Assembly (NCBI RefSeq): GCF_008905045.1
Contig: NZ_VWMY01000036.1
Span: 62,001 to 126,000 of the forward strand
DNA length: 64,000 bases
DNA from: Streptomyces albicerus
GTDB lineage: Bacteria > Actinomycetota > Actinomycetes > Streptomycetales > Streptomycetaceae
Reading direction: 5' to 3'
The notes below the pieces were generated by a model. The model was not told the origin of the DNA and did no database searches. It saw only the letters and a list, made by a program, of their open reading frames with translations. Shown here piece by piece: positions 1 to 8,079 of the stretch (the stretch's first letter is position 1; every line of letters starts with the position of its first letter). Both the position numbers and the translations under genes were made by a program.

Positions 1-948
1 GTCGGTCCAGCCGCGTCCTCGCCAGGTGCCGTGCTGCCAGTCGTCGGCGGGCGGGTATCCGGCACCGACGGCGAGCGGGGAGGAGGCGAGGATCTCGACG
101 CCGAGTTCCGACGGTTTGAGGAAGTCGCCGAGGTGGACGACCGCGCGTTCCGGGTGGCGGGTGCCGCTCCGGTACGTGATCTCGGCCTGGGGCCAGCCGA
201 GTTGGCGGTCGCGCTCTCCGTCGCGTACGAGCGTCGCGTCGTTGAGGGTCCGGTAGCCGTCGGCGTCCTCCTGGGTGATGACCATCAGGAAGCGGTCCTC
301 GAAGCGGACGGGGCACCAGAGCCAGTGGAAGCCCTCGGTCCGGTGCTCCTCGGCGAGGCGGCCGCCCTCCTCGCCGGGTAGGGGGCGCGTGCCCCAGCTG
401 CGGTCGCGGGTGCCGGTCCAGCCGTCGGCGGACAGCCGTATCTCCTCCCCCGCGACCCGGATCCAGCCGTCGCAGCGGCCCGCCTGGACGAAGCGCCGGC
501 CCTCCAACGTGAGGCGGGCGCCCCGGCGTTGGAGGTGATGCGGCTCCCACAACGCGGGAAAGTCCGCCGACCAGTTGATCTCGTACGACAGTCCGTCCGG
601 GTCGTCGGGGTCGGCCGCACAGCTCAGGACGAAGTCCTTCAGCGGTCGCTCGACGAGAATCCGGAGGGGGCCGACGGCCATCTTCATCCGGGTGTCGTCG
701 TCCAGCGCGTCGGAGGCCCGTACGGCGTGCAGGGTGTCGCCGAGACGGAGGGTGGCGTACGCGTCGATCACCCCGACGTTCGGGTACACCCCGAGTCCCA
801 GGATGAGCAGCGCCCGGCCCTGGTGGTCGAAGACATGGAAGATGCACCGGTCGTAGGCGTTCCGGTCCCCTGTCGCCACATGCTTCATCGAGAGGGGGAC
901 CTGGTGCACGGGGTACTCGTCGAGTGCTACGGGGCGGTCGTCGGGCAT
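1..948 (-). CDS. Conserved hypothetical protein, CrtC/AttH lipocalin-like (3' end off window)
   Basis: An open frame runs from an ATG at 948 to the left edge without a stop, giving 316 residues. A GGGAGG ribosome site lies six bases before the ATG. There is no signal peptide or membrane segment. The protein is rich in beta-type stretches and Trp. It contains the motif GWTGTRDRSWGTRP near residue 175-190; an R-D-x-S-W-G signature is typical of the two-lobed lipocalin-like CrtC/AttH superfamily, which includes carotenoid hydratases and many uncharacterised actinobacterial proteins. This family call is tentative and no reaction is claimed. The gene reads away from the rest of the window, so its partners lie outside. 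Confidence 0.8.
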   Translation of the reverse strand, partial: MPDDRPVALDEYPVHQVPLSMKHVATGDRNAYDRCIFHVFDHQGRALLILGLGVYPNVGVIDAYATLRLGDTLHAVRASDALDDDTRMKMAVGPLRILVERPLKDFVLSCAADPDDPDGLSYEINWSADFPALWEPHHLQRRGARLTLEGRRFVQAGRCDGWIRVAGEEIRLSADGWTGTRDRSWGTRPLPGEEGGRLAEEHRTEGFHWLWCPVRFEDRFLMVITQEDADGYRTLNDATLVRDGERDRQLGWPQAEITYRSGTRHPERAVVHLGDFLKPSELGVEILASSPLAVGAGYPPADDWQHGTWRGRGWTD

Positions 949-1173
949 CTGCTGCCTCCCGGTGCGCGCGGCAGGTGACGTCACCCGGAGGGGTGCGGCC
1001 CCCGGCGGCGGAGTTGACGGTACGTCAGAAGACCTGCCGGGGCCAGGGGTTGTCCGGCGCGAACCGCCGGACAGCCCTCGGGCCGGGGATGCCCCTCGTA
1101 CGGGCCCGTCGCGAACTGACGGGCGAATGCGCGAGCCGGTGACCTGTCCGCCAGTGGACCCGTTGGCCCCGGT

Positions 1174-1527
1174 ATGACCTCCACGTATGCAGAGACAAGC
1201 CGTCGCCGCCGGATCCTCCTTCCCGCGCCCGCAGAATCGGTTTCGCAGGGGCCACAGGAGGCACAGAGGACGCAAGTGACACAGCGGGCGCAGGCGACTC
1301 AAGCGACTCAAACGACGCAGAGGGCACAGCCGACGCCGGGGTTTCATGGACCCCAACAGCCTCTGGATCCCCCCATCTACCGCGCTCTGATCCGCACCTG
1401 GGCCGACCGCGGCCGGGCCCTGCCGGGCCGACACGACCCGGAGTGGGCCCGGCTCACGGCACCCTCGGCCATCTACGGGTACGGGCAGCTCAGCGCGACT
1501 CGGGACCCGCGAGGTGACGGGCGATGA
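1174..1527 (+). CDS. Small Streptomyces hypothetical protein with Gln/Thr-rich N-terminus
   Basis: An ATG-started frame of 117 residues. Residues 28-55 are a low-complexity run of Q, T and A. The C-terminal half (PIYRALIRTWADRGR, DPEWARL, RDPRGDGR) looks like a short conserved Streptomyces protein seen beside acyl-CoA dehydrogenase genes; that is recollection, not a search. No domain, signal peptide or membrane segment is evident. Its last 38 bases overlap the 3' end of the acyl-CoA dehydrogenase on the other strand. No good ribosome site is visible before the ATG, so the true start may be further in. Confidence 0.5.
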   Translation: MTSTYAETSRRRRILLPAPAESVSQGPQEAQRTQVTQRAQATQATQTTQRAQPTPGFHGPQQPLDPPIYRALIRTWADRGRALPGRHDPEWARLTAPSAIYGYGQLSATRDPRGDGR

Positions 1528-2662
1528 CCATCCGCTGGATCTGATTGGTGCCCTCGACGATCTGCAGCACCTTGGCCTCGCGCATGAACCGCTCGACGGC
1601 GAAGTCCGCGGTGTAGCCGTACCCGCCGAGCACCTGGACGGCGTCCGTGGTGACCTTCATCGCGGTGTCGGTGCAGTGCAGCTTCGCCATGGCTGCCTGC
1701 TTGGCGAACGGCCGTCCCGCGTCACGCAGCCGGGCCGCGGCGAGGTAGAGCGCCCGGCCCGCCTCGATCTGGGTCGCCATGTCCGCGAGCATGAAGCGCA
1801 GACCCTGGAAGTCGGCGATCCGCCGGCCGAACTGCTCGCGCCCTGTGGCGTACGAGACCGCCTCGTCGAGAGCCGCCTGGGCCACGCCGGTCGCGCAGGC
1901 CGCGATGCCGAGCCGCCCGGAGTCGAGCGCGGACAGGGCGATCGCGAAGCCCTGGCCCTCATCGCCGATGCGCCGGTCGTCGGAGATCCGCACCCCGTCG
2001 AAGTGGACCTGGGCGGTGGGCGAGCCCTTCATGCCCATCTTCTTCTCGGGCGCCGCCGCGCTCAGTCCCTCGGCGTCGCCGGGCACCAGGAACGCCGTGA
2101 TGCCCCGCGCCCCCTCGCCGCCGGTGCGCGCGAGCACGGTGTAGAAGTCGGCCACTCCGCCGTGCGTGATCCAGGCCTTGGTGCCGGTGATCACCCAGTC
2201 GTCATCGTCCCGCACGGCCTTCGTGCGCAGCGACGCGGCATCGGAACCGGACGACGGTTCGGAGAGACAGTAGGCGCCCAGGAGGCCGCCGCCGAGCATG
2301 TCCGGCAGGTGCTCGACCTGCTGTTCCTTGGTTCCGTAGTTCGCGAGGGCGTGACAGGCGAGCGAGTGCACGCTGACGCCGAGGCCGACGGTGAGGCGGG
2401 CCGCGGCCAGCTCTTCGAGGACCTGGAGGTAGACCTCGTACGGCTGGTCTCCGCCGCCGTACTCGGAGTCGTACGGAAGGCCGAGCAGCCCCGATTCCGA
2501 GAGCAGCGTGAAGACCTCGCGCGGGAAGTGCCCGGCGTCCTCCTCCTCGGCCGCCTTCGGGGCGATCTCGCGCTGCGCGATGTCGCGGACGAGCGAGATC
2601 AGATCCCGGGCCTCGTCCGTGGGCAGCTGACGATCCACCGGCTGCGTGGCGCGGTCGGGCAT
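1490..2662 (-). CDS. Acyl-CoA dehydrogenase (FAD)
   Basis: 390 residues, the usual length of the family. The ATG at 2662 is chosen over an upstream in-frame ATG because GGAGGAGAG lies just before it and the upstream residues are not family-like. The family order is clear: N-terminal helical domain, the FAD/substrate signature YCLSEPSSGSDAASL (about residues 125-140), a beta domain with ITGTKAWITHGG, and the C-terminal helical domain with the signature QVLGGYGYTADFAVERFMRE, whose following E-G-T motif (IVEGTNQIQR) carries the probable catalytic Glu. It would form the enoyl-CoA from an acyl-CoA and pass electrons to ETF. The chain-length or branched substrate cannot be read. It is divergent from the chitinase. 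Confidence 0.93.
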   Translation of the reverse strand: MPDRATQPVDRQLPTDEARDLISLVRDIAQREIAPKAAEEEDAGHFPREVFTLLSESGLLGLPYDSEYGGGDQPYEVYLQVLEELAAARLTVGLGVSVHSLACHALANYGTKEQQVEHLPDMLGGGLLGAYCLSEPSSGSDAASLRTKAVRDDDDWVITGTKAWITHGGVADFYTVLARTGGEGARGITAFLVPGDAEGLSAAAPEKKMGMKGSPTAQVHFDGVRISDDRRIGDEGQGFAIALSALDSGRLGIAACATGVAQAALDEAVSYATGREQFGRRIADFQGLRFMLADMATQIEAGRALYLAAARLRDAGRPFAKQAAMAKLHCTDTAMKVTTDAVQVLGGYGYTADFAVERFMREAKVLQIVEGTNQIQRMVIARHLAGPESR

Positions 2663-3003
2663 GGCGACACTCTCCTCCCTGTCGGGCACTACGACGGTCA
2701 CACCGGGGTGAGGTGGCTCCGCCGGGTCTTTCCGGGCCCCGACCGATGCTGCCCTTCCGGGTTTCGGAACGGGCTGACCAGCGGCTGTGGCGCTGTGAGT
2801 ATGCCCGATCGGAGGCAGTCCGTCACCAGTTAACGACCGTTTATTACGACACATCCGAGGTGCGTCGAAATTGGTCCGAACCATTGACGCACTGGTCTAG
2901 TCCTCCTACTGTGCGCTCAGCGCCTCAACGCGTTCATGCCAAACGGCGCCGGCAGGTCCAGGCACCACTTCCCCCACGCTCCCCTCCCCCACGAGGAGAC
3001 ACG
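2663..3003. other. Intergenic region between acyl-CoA dehydrogenase and chitinase
   Basis: 341 bases without a gene. The right part (2871-2912) holds the chitinase promoter described separately. The transcript leader then runs about 85 bases to the chitinase ATG and includes a GAGGAG ribosome site near 2991. The left part holds the ribosome site of the divergent dehydrogenase; nothing else is recognised. Confidence 0.7.
2871..2912 (+). promoter_or_regulatory. Chitinase-type direct-repeat promoter with DasR-like site
   Basis: Two 12-base direct repeats, TTGGTCCGAACC (2871-2882) and CTGGTCTAGTCC (2892-2903), flank and overlap a TTGACG -35 box (2884-2889). A TACTGT -10 box (2907-2912) follows at 17 bases. 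This is the known architecture of Streptomyces chitinase promoters. ACTGGTCTAGTCC also resembles the site bound by DasR, the GlcNAc-responsive GntR regulator. Induction by chito-oligosaccharides and repression by glucose are expected from that family, not seen here. Confidence 0.85.
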
Positions 3004-4251
3004 ATGCTCAGACCGCACCGCCCTCGCACCCCCATCCGGATGCTCCTCTCCGCCGCGTGCTGTGCCGTTCTCGGTGCGGGCCTGCTCGCCGGCGCGGGCT
3101 CCGCCGGCGCGGCCGACAGGGCCGAACCGGCCGCCACCCCCAAGGCGGCCGGCTCCAAGGTCGTCGGCTACTTCACCGAATGGGGCACGTACGACCGCAA
3201 GTACCTGGTCAAGAACATCCAGACGTCCGGTTCGGCGGCGAAACTGACGCACATCAACTACGCCTTCGGCAACGTCACCGGCGGCAAGTGCGCGATGGGC
3301 GACGCCTACGCGGCGACCGAGCGGACGCACACCGCGGCCGAGTCGGTGGACGGGGTCGCCGACACCTGGGACCAGCCGCTGCGCGGTAACTTCAACCAGC
3401 TGCGCGAGCTCAAGAAGCTCCACCCGAACCTCAAGATCCTCTGGTCCTTCGGCGGTTGGACCTGGTCGGCGGGCTTCACCGAGGCCGCCAGGAACCCGGC
3501 GGCCTTCGCCCAGTCCTGCTACGACCTGGTGGAGAACTCGAAGTGGGCGGACGTCTTCGACGGGATCGACATCGACTGGGAGTACCCGAACGCGTGCGGC
3601 GCCACCTGTGACACCAGCGGGAGGGCGGCGTACAAGAACCTGATGTCGGCGGTGCGCGCGAAGTTCGGCGGCTCCGCGCTGGTCACCTCGGCGATCCCGG
3701 CCGACGCCTCCGCGGGCGGCAAGCTCGACGCGGCGGACTACGCGGGGGCCGCCCAGTACGTCAACTGGTACAACCCGATGACGTACGACTTCTTCGGCGC
3801 CTGGGACGCGACCGGTCCCACGGCTCCGCACTCGCCGCTGAACTCCTACACCGGGATTCCGAAGGCGGGTTTCCACTCCTCCGCGACGATCGCCAAGCTC
3901 AAGGGCATGGGCATCCCGGCCTCGAAGCTGCTGCTCGGTATCGGCTTCTACGGGCGCGGCTGGACCGGTGTCACCCAGGCGGCGCCCGGCGGCACGGCCA
4001 CCGGTCCTGCGGCGGGCACGTACGAGCAGGGCATCGACGACTACAAGGTGCTCAAGACGAAGTGTCCGGCGACCGGCACGGTCGGCGGCACGGCGTACGG
4101 CAAGTGCGGGAACAACTGGTGGAGTTACGACACCCCGTCGACCATCGCCGGGAAGATGAGCTACAAGAACGCGCAGGGCCTGGGCGGCACGTTCTTCTGG
4201 GAGCTGAGCGGTGACACGTCCAACGGTGAGCTGATCAAGGCGATCAACTAG
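3004..4251 (+). CDS. chiD: Secreted GH18 chitinase, ChiD-like
   Basis: 415 residues from an ATG preceded by GAGGAG. A Sec signal peptide covers about residues 1-36 (basic start, hydrophobic core, ending GAGSAGA). The rest is a single GH18 barrel: YFTEWGTYDRKY at its start, LWSFGGWTWS, and the active-site motif DGIDIDWE (residues 186-193) with the acid/base Glu193, then MTYDFFGAWD and the final WELSGD strand. No chitin-binding or FnIII domain is present, unlike modular ChiC types. It should cut beta-1,4 GlcNAc chains outside the cell. Position next to an acyl-CoA dehydrogenase and a TetR gene fits S. coelicolor chiD by memory. Regulation is by the direct-repeat promoter upstream. Confidence 0.93.
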   Translation: MLRPHRPRTPIRMLLSAACCAVLGAGLLAGAGSAGAADRAEPAATPKAAGSKVVGYFTEWGTYDRKYLVKNIQTSGSAAKLTHINYAFGNVTGGKCAMGDAYAATERTHTAAESVDGVADTWDQPLRGNFNQLRELKKLHPNLKILWSFGGWTWSAGFTEAARNPAAFAQSCYDLVENSKWADVFDGIDIDWEYPNACGATCDTSGRAAYKNLMSAVRAKFGGSALVTSAIPADASAGGKLDAADYAGAAQYVNWYNPMTYDFFGAWDATGPTAPHSPLNSYTGIPKAGFHSSATIAKLKGMGIPASKLLLGIGFYGRGWTGVTQAAPGGTATGPAAGTYEQGIDDYKVLKTKCPATGTVGGTAYGKCGNNWWSYDTPSTIAGKMSYKNAQGLGGTFFWELSGDTSNGELIKAIN

Positions 4252-4308
4252 CTTGCCTCGTAGGGCACTTGGGGCGGGGGTCGGTCGGCGCGGACTCCCG
4301 TCCCTCGC

Positions 4309-4968
4309 TCATGCGTCCCGGCGGGCGGCCCGTGGAGCCGGGTAGGAGGCGTCAAGCTCCTCGATGGCGCGCATCGTGCCGCCGAGCATCTTCACCAGCA
4401 GCTCGCGCATGAGGTCGCGCGGGAGGCCGTAGTGGTCGATCCAGTCGAGCGTGGCCCCCTCGACGCTGCACAGCCAGCCGAGCAGCGCCGTCCGGGGCAG
4501 CGGGGCGATCTTCCGTCGCCCGTACGCCCCTTCGGCGATGGTCTCGATGATGGCCTCCCGCACGCTCTCCCGGATGGCGTGCACCTCGGCGTCGAAGCCG
4601 ACGCCGCCGCTGATGATCGTGCGGTACGCGGCCTGGTTGTGCTCGGCGTAGCACAGATAGCCGTCGATGGTGCGGTGCACCCGCTCCTCGGGGGGCAGTT
4701 CGAGACCGCCGGCCGCCCGGGAGATCAGATCGGCCACCGAGTCCTGGACGATCGCCAGGTAGTAGCCGCGCTTGGACTTGAAGTAGTAGTAGATCAATCC
4801 CTTGGCGACATGCGCCTGCTTCGCGATGTCGTCCATCGACAGGGCGTCGTACGACGTGTCGGCGAATAACTTCCGCCCGATGGCGATGAGTTCGGCACGG
4901 CGCGCTAAGGAACGGTCGGTACCGCGCGCCCCGGGGCGGTCGACACCGCGCTGGTGGCTGTTACTCAA
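4309..4968 (-). CDS. TetR/AcrR-family transcriptional regulator
   Basis: 219 residues. The N-terminal helix-turn-helix is typical (residues about 27-70: LFADTSYDALSMDDIAKQA, then VAKGLIYYYFKSK). The C-terminal helical ligand domain is not diagnostic; a C-terminal TetR-type dimer surface is likely. It is convergent with the chitinase, with 57 bases between the stops, and no divergent partner gene is adjacent, so the target is not evident. The small SCO1431-like gene follows upstream on the same strand. Confidence 0.92.
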   Translation of the reverse strand: MSNSHQRGVDRPGARGTDRSLARRAELIAIGRKLFADTSYDALSMDDIAKQAHVAKGLIYYYFKSKRGYYLAIVQDSVADLISRAAGGLELPPEERVHRTIDGYLCYAEHNQAAYRTIISGGVGFDAEVHAIRESVREAIIETIAEGAYGRRKIAPLPRTALLGWLCSVEGATLDWIDHYGLPRDLMRELLVKMLGGTMRAIEELDASYPAPRAARRDA

Positions 4969-5058
4969 TTCCGGACCTGGTCTCCAACTGCGGGCGGGAC
5001 ATCCGCAGTATGGCAGAGCCGCGCGACCAGCCTGTTCGACTCTCTTCGACGACCAGCG

Positions 5059-5205
5059 TCAGACCAGGCCGAGCTGCGTCACGAACATCGCGAGCACGAC
5101 CACGAACGTCCAGCCCACGACGTGTTCGAGGATCTTCGGCCCGTCGTCCTTGGGGCCGCCCGTGCGGGCCCGGACGCGTCCGGCGGTGGCTGAGGTCGTG
5201 GTCAT
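5059..5205 (-). CDS. SCO1431-family small membrane protein
   Basis: 48 residues from the ATG at 5205; a longer in-frame start exists but the extra 39 residues are basic and not family-like. The polar N-terminus (TTTSATAGRVRARTGG) is followed by GPKILEHVVGWTFVV and one hydrophobic segment (about residues 29-48) that ends the protein, LAMFVTQLGLV. Length and pattern match the tiny single-span protein family named after S. coelicolor SCO1431. Function is unknown. It lies between the TetR gene and the C39 protease, all leftward. Confidence 0.78.
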   Translation of the reverse strand: MTTTSATAGRVRARTGGPKDDGPKILEHVVGWTFVVVLAMFVTQLGLV

Positions 5206-5340
5206 GGCAGCTCGCTCACGTTCGTCCTGCGGTGGAATCCCCCCGTCGAGCTGTCCACCTTGCCACCGGATCGGGCTTTTGCGGGAGAGAGCTTGGTCAC
5301 GCGCAGAGGGCTGCTGTGGCACACGCCACAGCAGCCGTGC

Positions 5341-6720
5341 TCAGCGAATGCCCACCTCTGCCAGCGCCTTCCGCTGGTCGGCTGTGGGATGGGCCGGGAA
5401 GTAGAGGTAGCAGACCCCGCCGGTGCCGGAGACGACCTTCCCGGAGGCGTTGTACCTCTTGGTACGGAGCCAGATGTTCTCCCACTCGCGCCGCTGGTAG
5501 ACGCGCCGTACCGCGTTGTTGTCGGGCGAGGCCGGGTCATTGGCGATCACGTCGCCGGCGGCGGTGAAGCCGATGACCGTCATCAGATGCCCCGCGGTGC
5601 CGTACCCCGCGCCCGTCAGCTCGGTCTTGAGGAACGACTGGGACGTTATGGCCGGGATGCCGGCGGCGATCAGCGTCTCCAGGTCGGTGAGCGAACCGAG
5701 CCGCGTGACCACGCCCTGGAGGTCCTTGTACGTCGCGGCGTACGCGGCGTTGAAGGGCCAGTTGCCGCAGCCGGCGTACTGGTAGTCGTAGGTGAACCGG
5801 GCGGCATGGCACACCTGCGGATCCGCGTACGCCGGGTTGACCCACGCCAGAGCCTCGGCCGTGGGCTTCCGCCCCCAGTACTCGATGATCATCTGGGAGG
5901 AGGTGGGGCTGCACCAGGCCTCGCCGCCGTTGTCGTACTCGGGGTACTGGCCGACGTGGATCTCCTGCGAGTAGCGCGGCACCGTCAGCTCCCGCGCGAG
6001 ACCGGGCGTCGAGGCCGGGACGGTGAAGCGGTCCGGGATGTCGGAGCCCATCGCGCCGAGCCGCCACACGGTCGGCGTGCTCTTGGTGCCGGGCCTGCGG
6101 TACAGGGTCAGCCGCAGCCGGTACGACACCAGGCGCAGGCCCGAGGCGGCGTCGTCGATGGAGAAAGTGTCCGTCCAGATGCTGCTCCTGCCGTCGCTCT
6201 GGTCGTCCACCGAGGTCCGCCGGATGTCCTGATCGCCGGCTGCCCAGCGGCCCATCACGTACCAGGGCGTGTCCGTGCCGTCGGAGTACGTGCCCGTCAG
6301 CTCGACCTGGAGCCAGGTGCCCGCCGGGGTCCGCGCGTTCCAGGAGGCGATGACCTCGGCCGACGGGACGGCGAGGCGGTGCACGGGCGAGGTCCAGCGC
6401 GCGTACTCCCAGGTTGCGGTCGTGCCGGTGTGCGGGTCCCGGTAGTCGGTACGCCCCTCGGGGGTCGCGATCACCAGGCCCGGGCGCGCACCCGGCACGG
6501 CCCGGGTGCCTTCCGCGGTGCCGCCGCACCAGTCGGTGTACGAGAGCCAGGCACGGTTGTCCACGAGGCCGGAGGGAGCTTTCGACGGGGCGGCGGTCCG
6601 GGCGTTCAGGGGGCGGGCCGACGAGTCGGCGGCGGCCGCCGGACTCACGGCGCCCGCCGCGGCCGCGGTCACCGCCGCGGCCAGGAGGCTTCTGCGGGAC
6701 GGCTGTTCAGATCTGGTCAT
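5341..6720 (-). CDS. Secreted C39-family peptidase-like protein (Tat signal)
   Basis: 459 residues. The N-terminus has twin arginines and a hydrophobic stretch (SRRSLLAAAVTAAAAGA), so Tat export is likely. A beta-rich region of about 180 residues precedes a C39-type papain-fold domain in the last 210. The catalytic set is visible: Cys270 in GGEAWCSPTSSQM, His378 in TAGHLMTVIGF and Asp395 in IANDPASPD. Stand-alone secreted C39-like proteins of this kind are common in Streptomyces. They are probably exported hydrolases rather than bacteriocin processors, because no ABC transporter is fused or adjacent. Substrate unknown. Confidence 0.88.
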   Translation of the reverse strand: MTRSEQPSRRSLLAAAVTAAAAGAVSPAAAADSSARPLNARTAAPSKAPSGLVDNRAWLSYTDWCGGTAEGTRAVPGARPGLVIATPEGRTDYRDPHTGTTATWEYARWTSPVHRLAVPSAEVIASWNARTPAGTWLQVELTGTYSDGTDTPWYVMGRWAAGDQDIRRTSVDDQSDGRSSIWTDTFSIDDAASGLRLVSYRLRLTLYRRPGTKSTPTVWRLGAMGSDIPDRFTVPASTPGLARELTVPRYSQEIHVGQYPEYDNGGEAWCSPTSSQMIIEYWGRKPTAEALAWVNPAYADPQVCHAARFTYDYQYAGCGNWPFNAAYAATYKDLQGVVTRLGSLTDLETLIAAGIPAITSQSFLKTELTGAGYGTAGHLMTVIGFTAAGDVIANDPASPDNNAVRRVYQRREWENIWLRTKRYNASGKVVSGTGGVCYLYFPAHPTADQRKALAEVGIR

Positions 6721-6955
6721 GGGTGGGTGACCCCCAGGTGTCCGGAACGGGCTGGTCCGATGCGCGTGTGCGCCAACTATGGTTCCCGATCACGGCTTCT
6801 GCCAGCACTTCGCGCGTCGCGGCGCCGACCAATATTGGTCAGGACCTCTGGAGCGACGGGCGGCCCAAGGGCTTCGACGCGGATGCGCCCCGGCCGCCCC
6901 TCACGGCCGCGGCACCTTCCATCCATTCACCCGCTTTAGGCACCATCCGCCCGAT

Positions 6956-7645
6956 ATGGAAATCGGTAGAGTGTTCCTCCGGAATACGTACGCGCCGCAC
7001 CGCACCCAGGGATCCCCCATTCACCTCCACGCCCTCGCCTCCCAGCTGCACCGACTGCCGCCCTCCTGCGGACCGGTCCGGCTCGTCGGCGTCGACGGGC
7101 ACGCGGGCTCCGGGAAGACCACCTTCGCGGCGCGGCTGGCCGAGGCGCTGGGCGGCGCCCCCGTACTGCACCTGGACGACATCGCCACCCACGAGGAGCT
7201 CTTCGCGTGGACCGGGCGACTGCTCCAGGAGGTCGTCGAGCCGCTGAGCCGCGGCGAGAGCGCGCACTACCGGCCGTACGACTGGCACGCACGCGACTTC
7301 GGGCCGGCCCGCGCCCTGCCGCCCACGCCCGCGATCGTCCTCGAAGGGGTCGGCGCGGGACGCCGCGCACTGCGGCCGCATCTGGCGCGGCTGCTGTGGA
7401 TGGAGCTGGCGCACGAGGACGCGTGGGCGCGCGGGCGGCAGCGGGACGGTTCGGCCCAGAGCGAGTTCTGGGAAGGGTGGGTCCACGCTGAACGCCGGCA
7501 CTTCGCCGAGGACCCCTCAAAGCCGTTCGCCGATCTTCTGGTACGGCAGTTTTCAGAGGGATATGAGGTACTGCCGGGACCTGCTGAGACCTCAGCAACG
7601 GAACTCACCGTCACGGACCGTGACGGTCCAGCGCCTGTGTGCTGA
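6956..7645 (+). CDS. P-loop kinase-like ATP-binding protein (uridine-kinase-like)
   Basis: 229 residues from ATG 6956. A Walker A motif DGHAGSGKTT lies at about residues 47-56, followed by a Walker-B-like strand VLHLDDIATHEELF and a motif HYRPYDWHARDF seen in uridine kinase/AAA_18-like nucleoside kinases of Streptomyces. The fold suggests phosphoryl transfer to a small nucleoside or sugar-like substrate, but the substrate pocket is not diagnostic. No clear ribosome site precedes the ATG; a leaderless start or a GTG five codons downstream is possible. It is divergent from the C39 protease, with 235 bases between them. Confidence 0.8.
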   Translation: MEIGRVFLRNTYAPHRTQGSPIHLHALASQLHRLPPSCGPVRLVGVDGHAGSGKTTFAARLAEALGGAPVLHLDDIATHEELFAWTGRLLQEVVEPLSRGESAHYRPYDWHARDFGPARALPPTPAIVLEGVGAGRRALRPHLARLLWMELAHEDAWARGRQRDGSAQSEFWEGWVHAERRHFAEDPSKPFADLLVRQFSEGYEVLPGPAETSATELTVTDRDGPAPVC

Positions 7646-7694
7646 ACTTGTGAAGACCCCTGTCGGGGAAGTTCCCCGAGTGCTCCAACTCGGC

Positions 7695-7724
7695 TTGACC
7701 GGGGGGCCGTACAGGACTTACGTT
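7695..7724 (+). promoter_or_regulatory. Candidate vegetative promoter upstream of a terminator-like hairpin
   Basis: TTGACC and TACGTT are 18 bases apart and match the housekeeping sigma pattern (TTGACn, TAnnnT). Transcription would begin near 7731 and meet a hairpin only about 30 bases later. No reading frame starts in between with a plausible ribosome site. Confidence 0.45.
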
Positions 7725-7760
7725 CTCAATGTGCGGCCTTTCGAGGCCGCCCTGCAGACG

Positions 7761-7798
7761 CGAAGCCCCCGGTTGTTCCCCCGTGATCGGGGGCTTCG
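7761..7798 (+). terminator. Rho-independent-type hairpin
   Basis: CGAAGCCCCCG (7761-7771) and CGGGGGCTTCG (7788-7798) pair perfectly over 11 bases with a 16-base loop, followed by a short T-containing tail (TTCT). It could end the kinase transcript, or attenuate transcription toward the AAA gene. Confidence 0.65.
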
Positions 7799-8079
7799 TT
7801 CTGCCCTCAACCATTTTCCGGACGCTCCGAGGCGTGATTCGCTCACCCTCGGTCACCATGCGCGGTGCACCCCATCTGCTCCCACCTCGAAGAACCCGTC
7901 GTGCGGCACCCTTCGGCCCGGTGCTCCCCCGCAGGTACGATGCCTCTCGGTGCGACCTTCGGACGGCTGCTCTCCGCACCGAACGCAACTCCCGTCCGCG
8001 GCACAGCGGTTCGACGAAGACTGCCGACGGGCACCGGCCCGCCCGGCGATCAACGGGGGCACGGTTTGTGGGGGACGTG

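Larger units (their letters stand above)
7646..8079. other. Intergenic region with candidate short transcript
   Basis: 434 bases between the kinase and the AAA ATPase. It contains a consensus-like promoter (TTGACC 7695-7700, TACGTT 7719-7724) and a strong hairpin at 7761-7798, listed separately. Together these could define a short RNA or an attenuated leader for the AAA gene. From 7800 to 8065 nothing specific is recognised apart from the GGGGGA ribosome site of the AAA gene. Confidence 0.5.

Noticed and set aside
5260..6939. Long rightward frame opposite the C39 protease gene
   Set aside because: Arg/Gly-rich translation without domains, produced by high GC on the strand opposite a clear gene.
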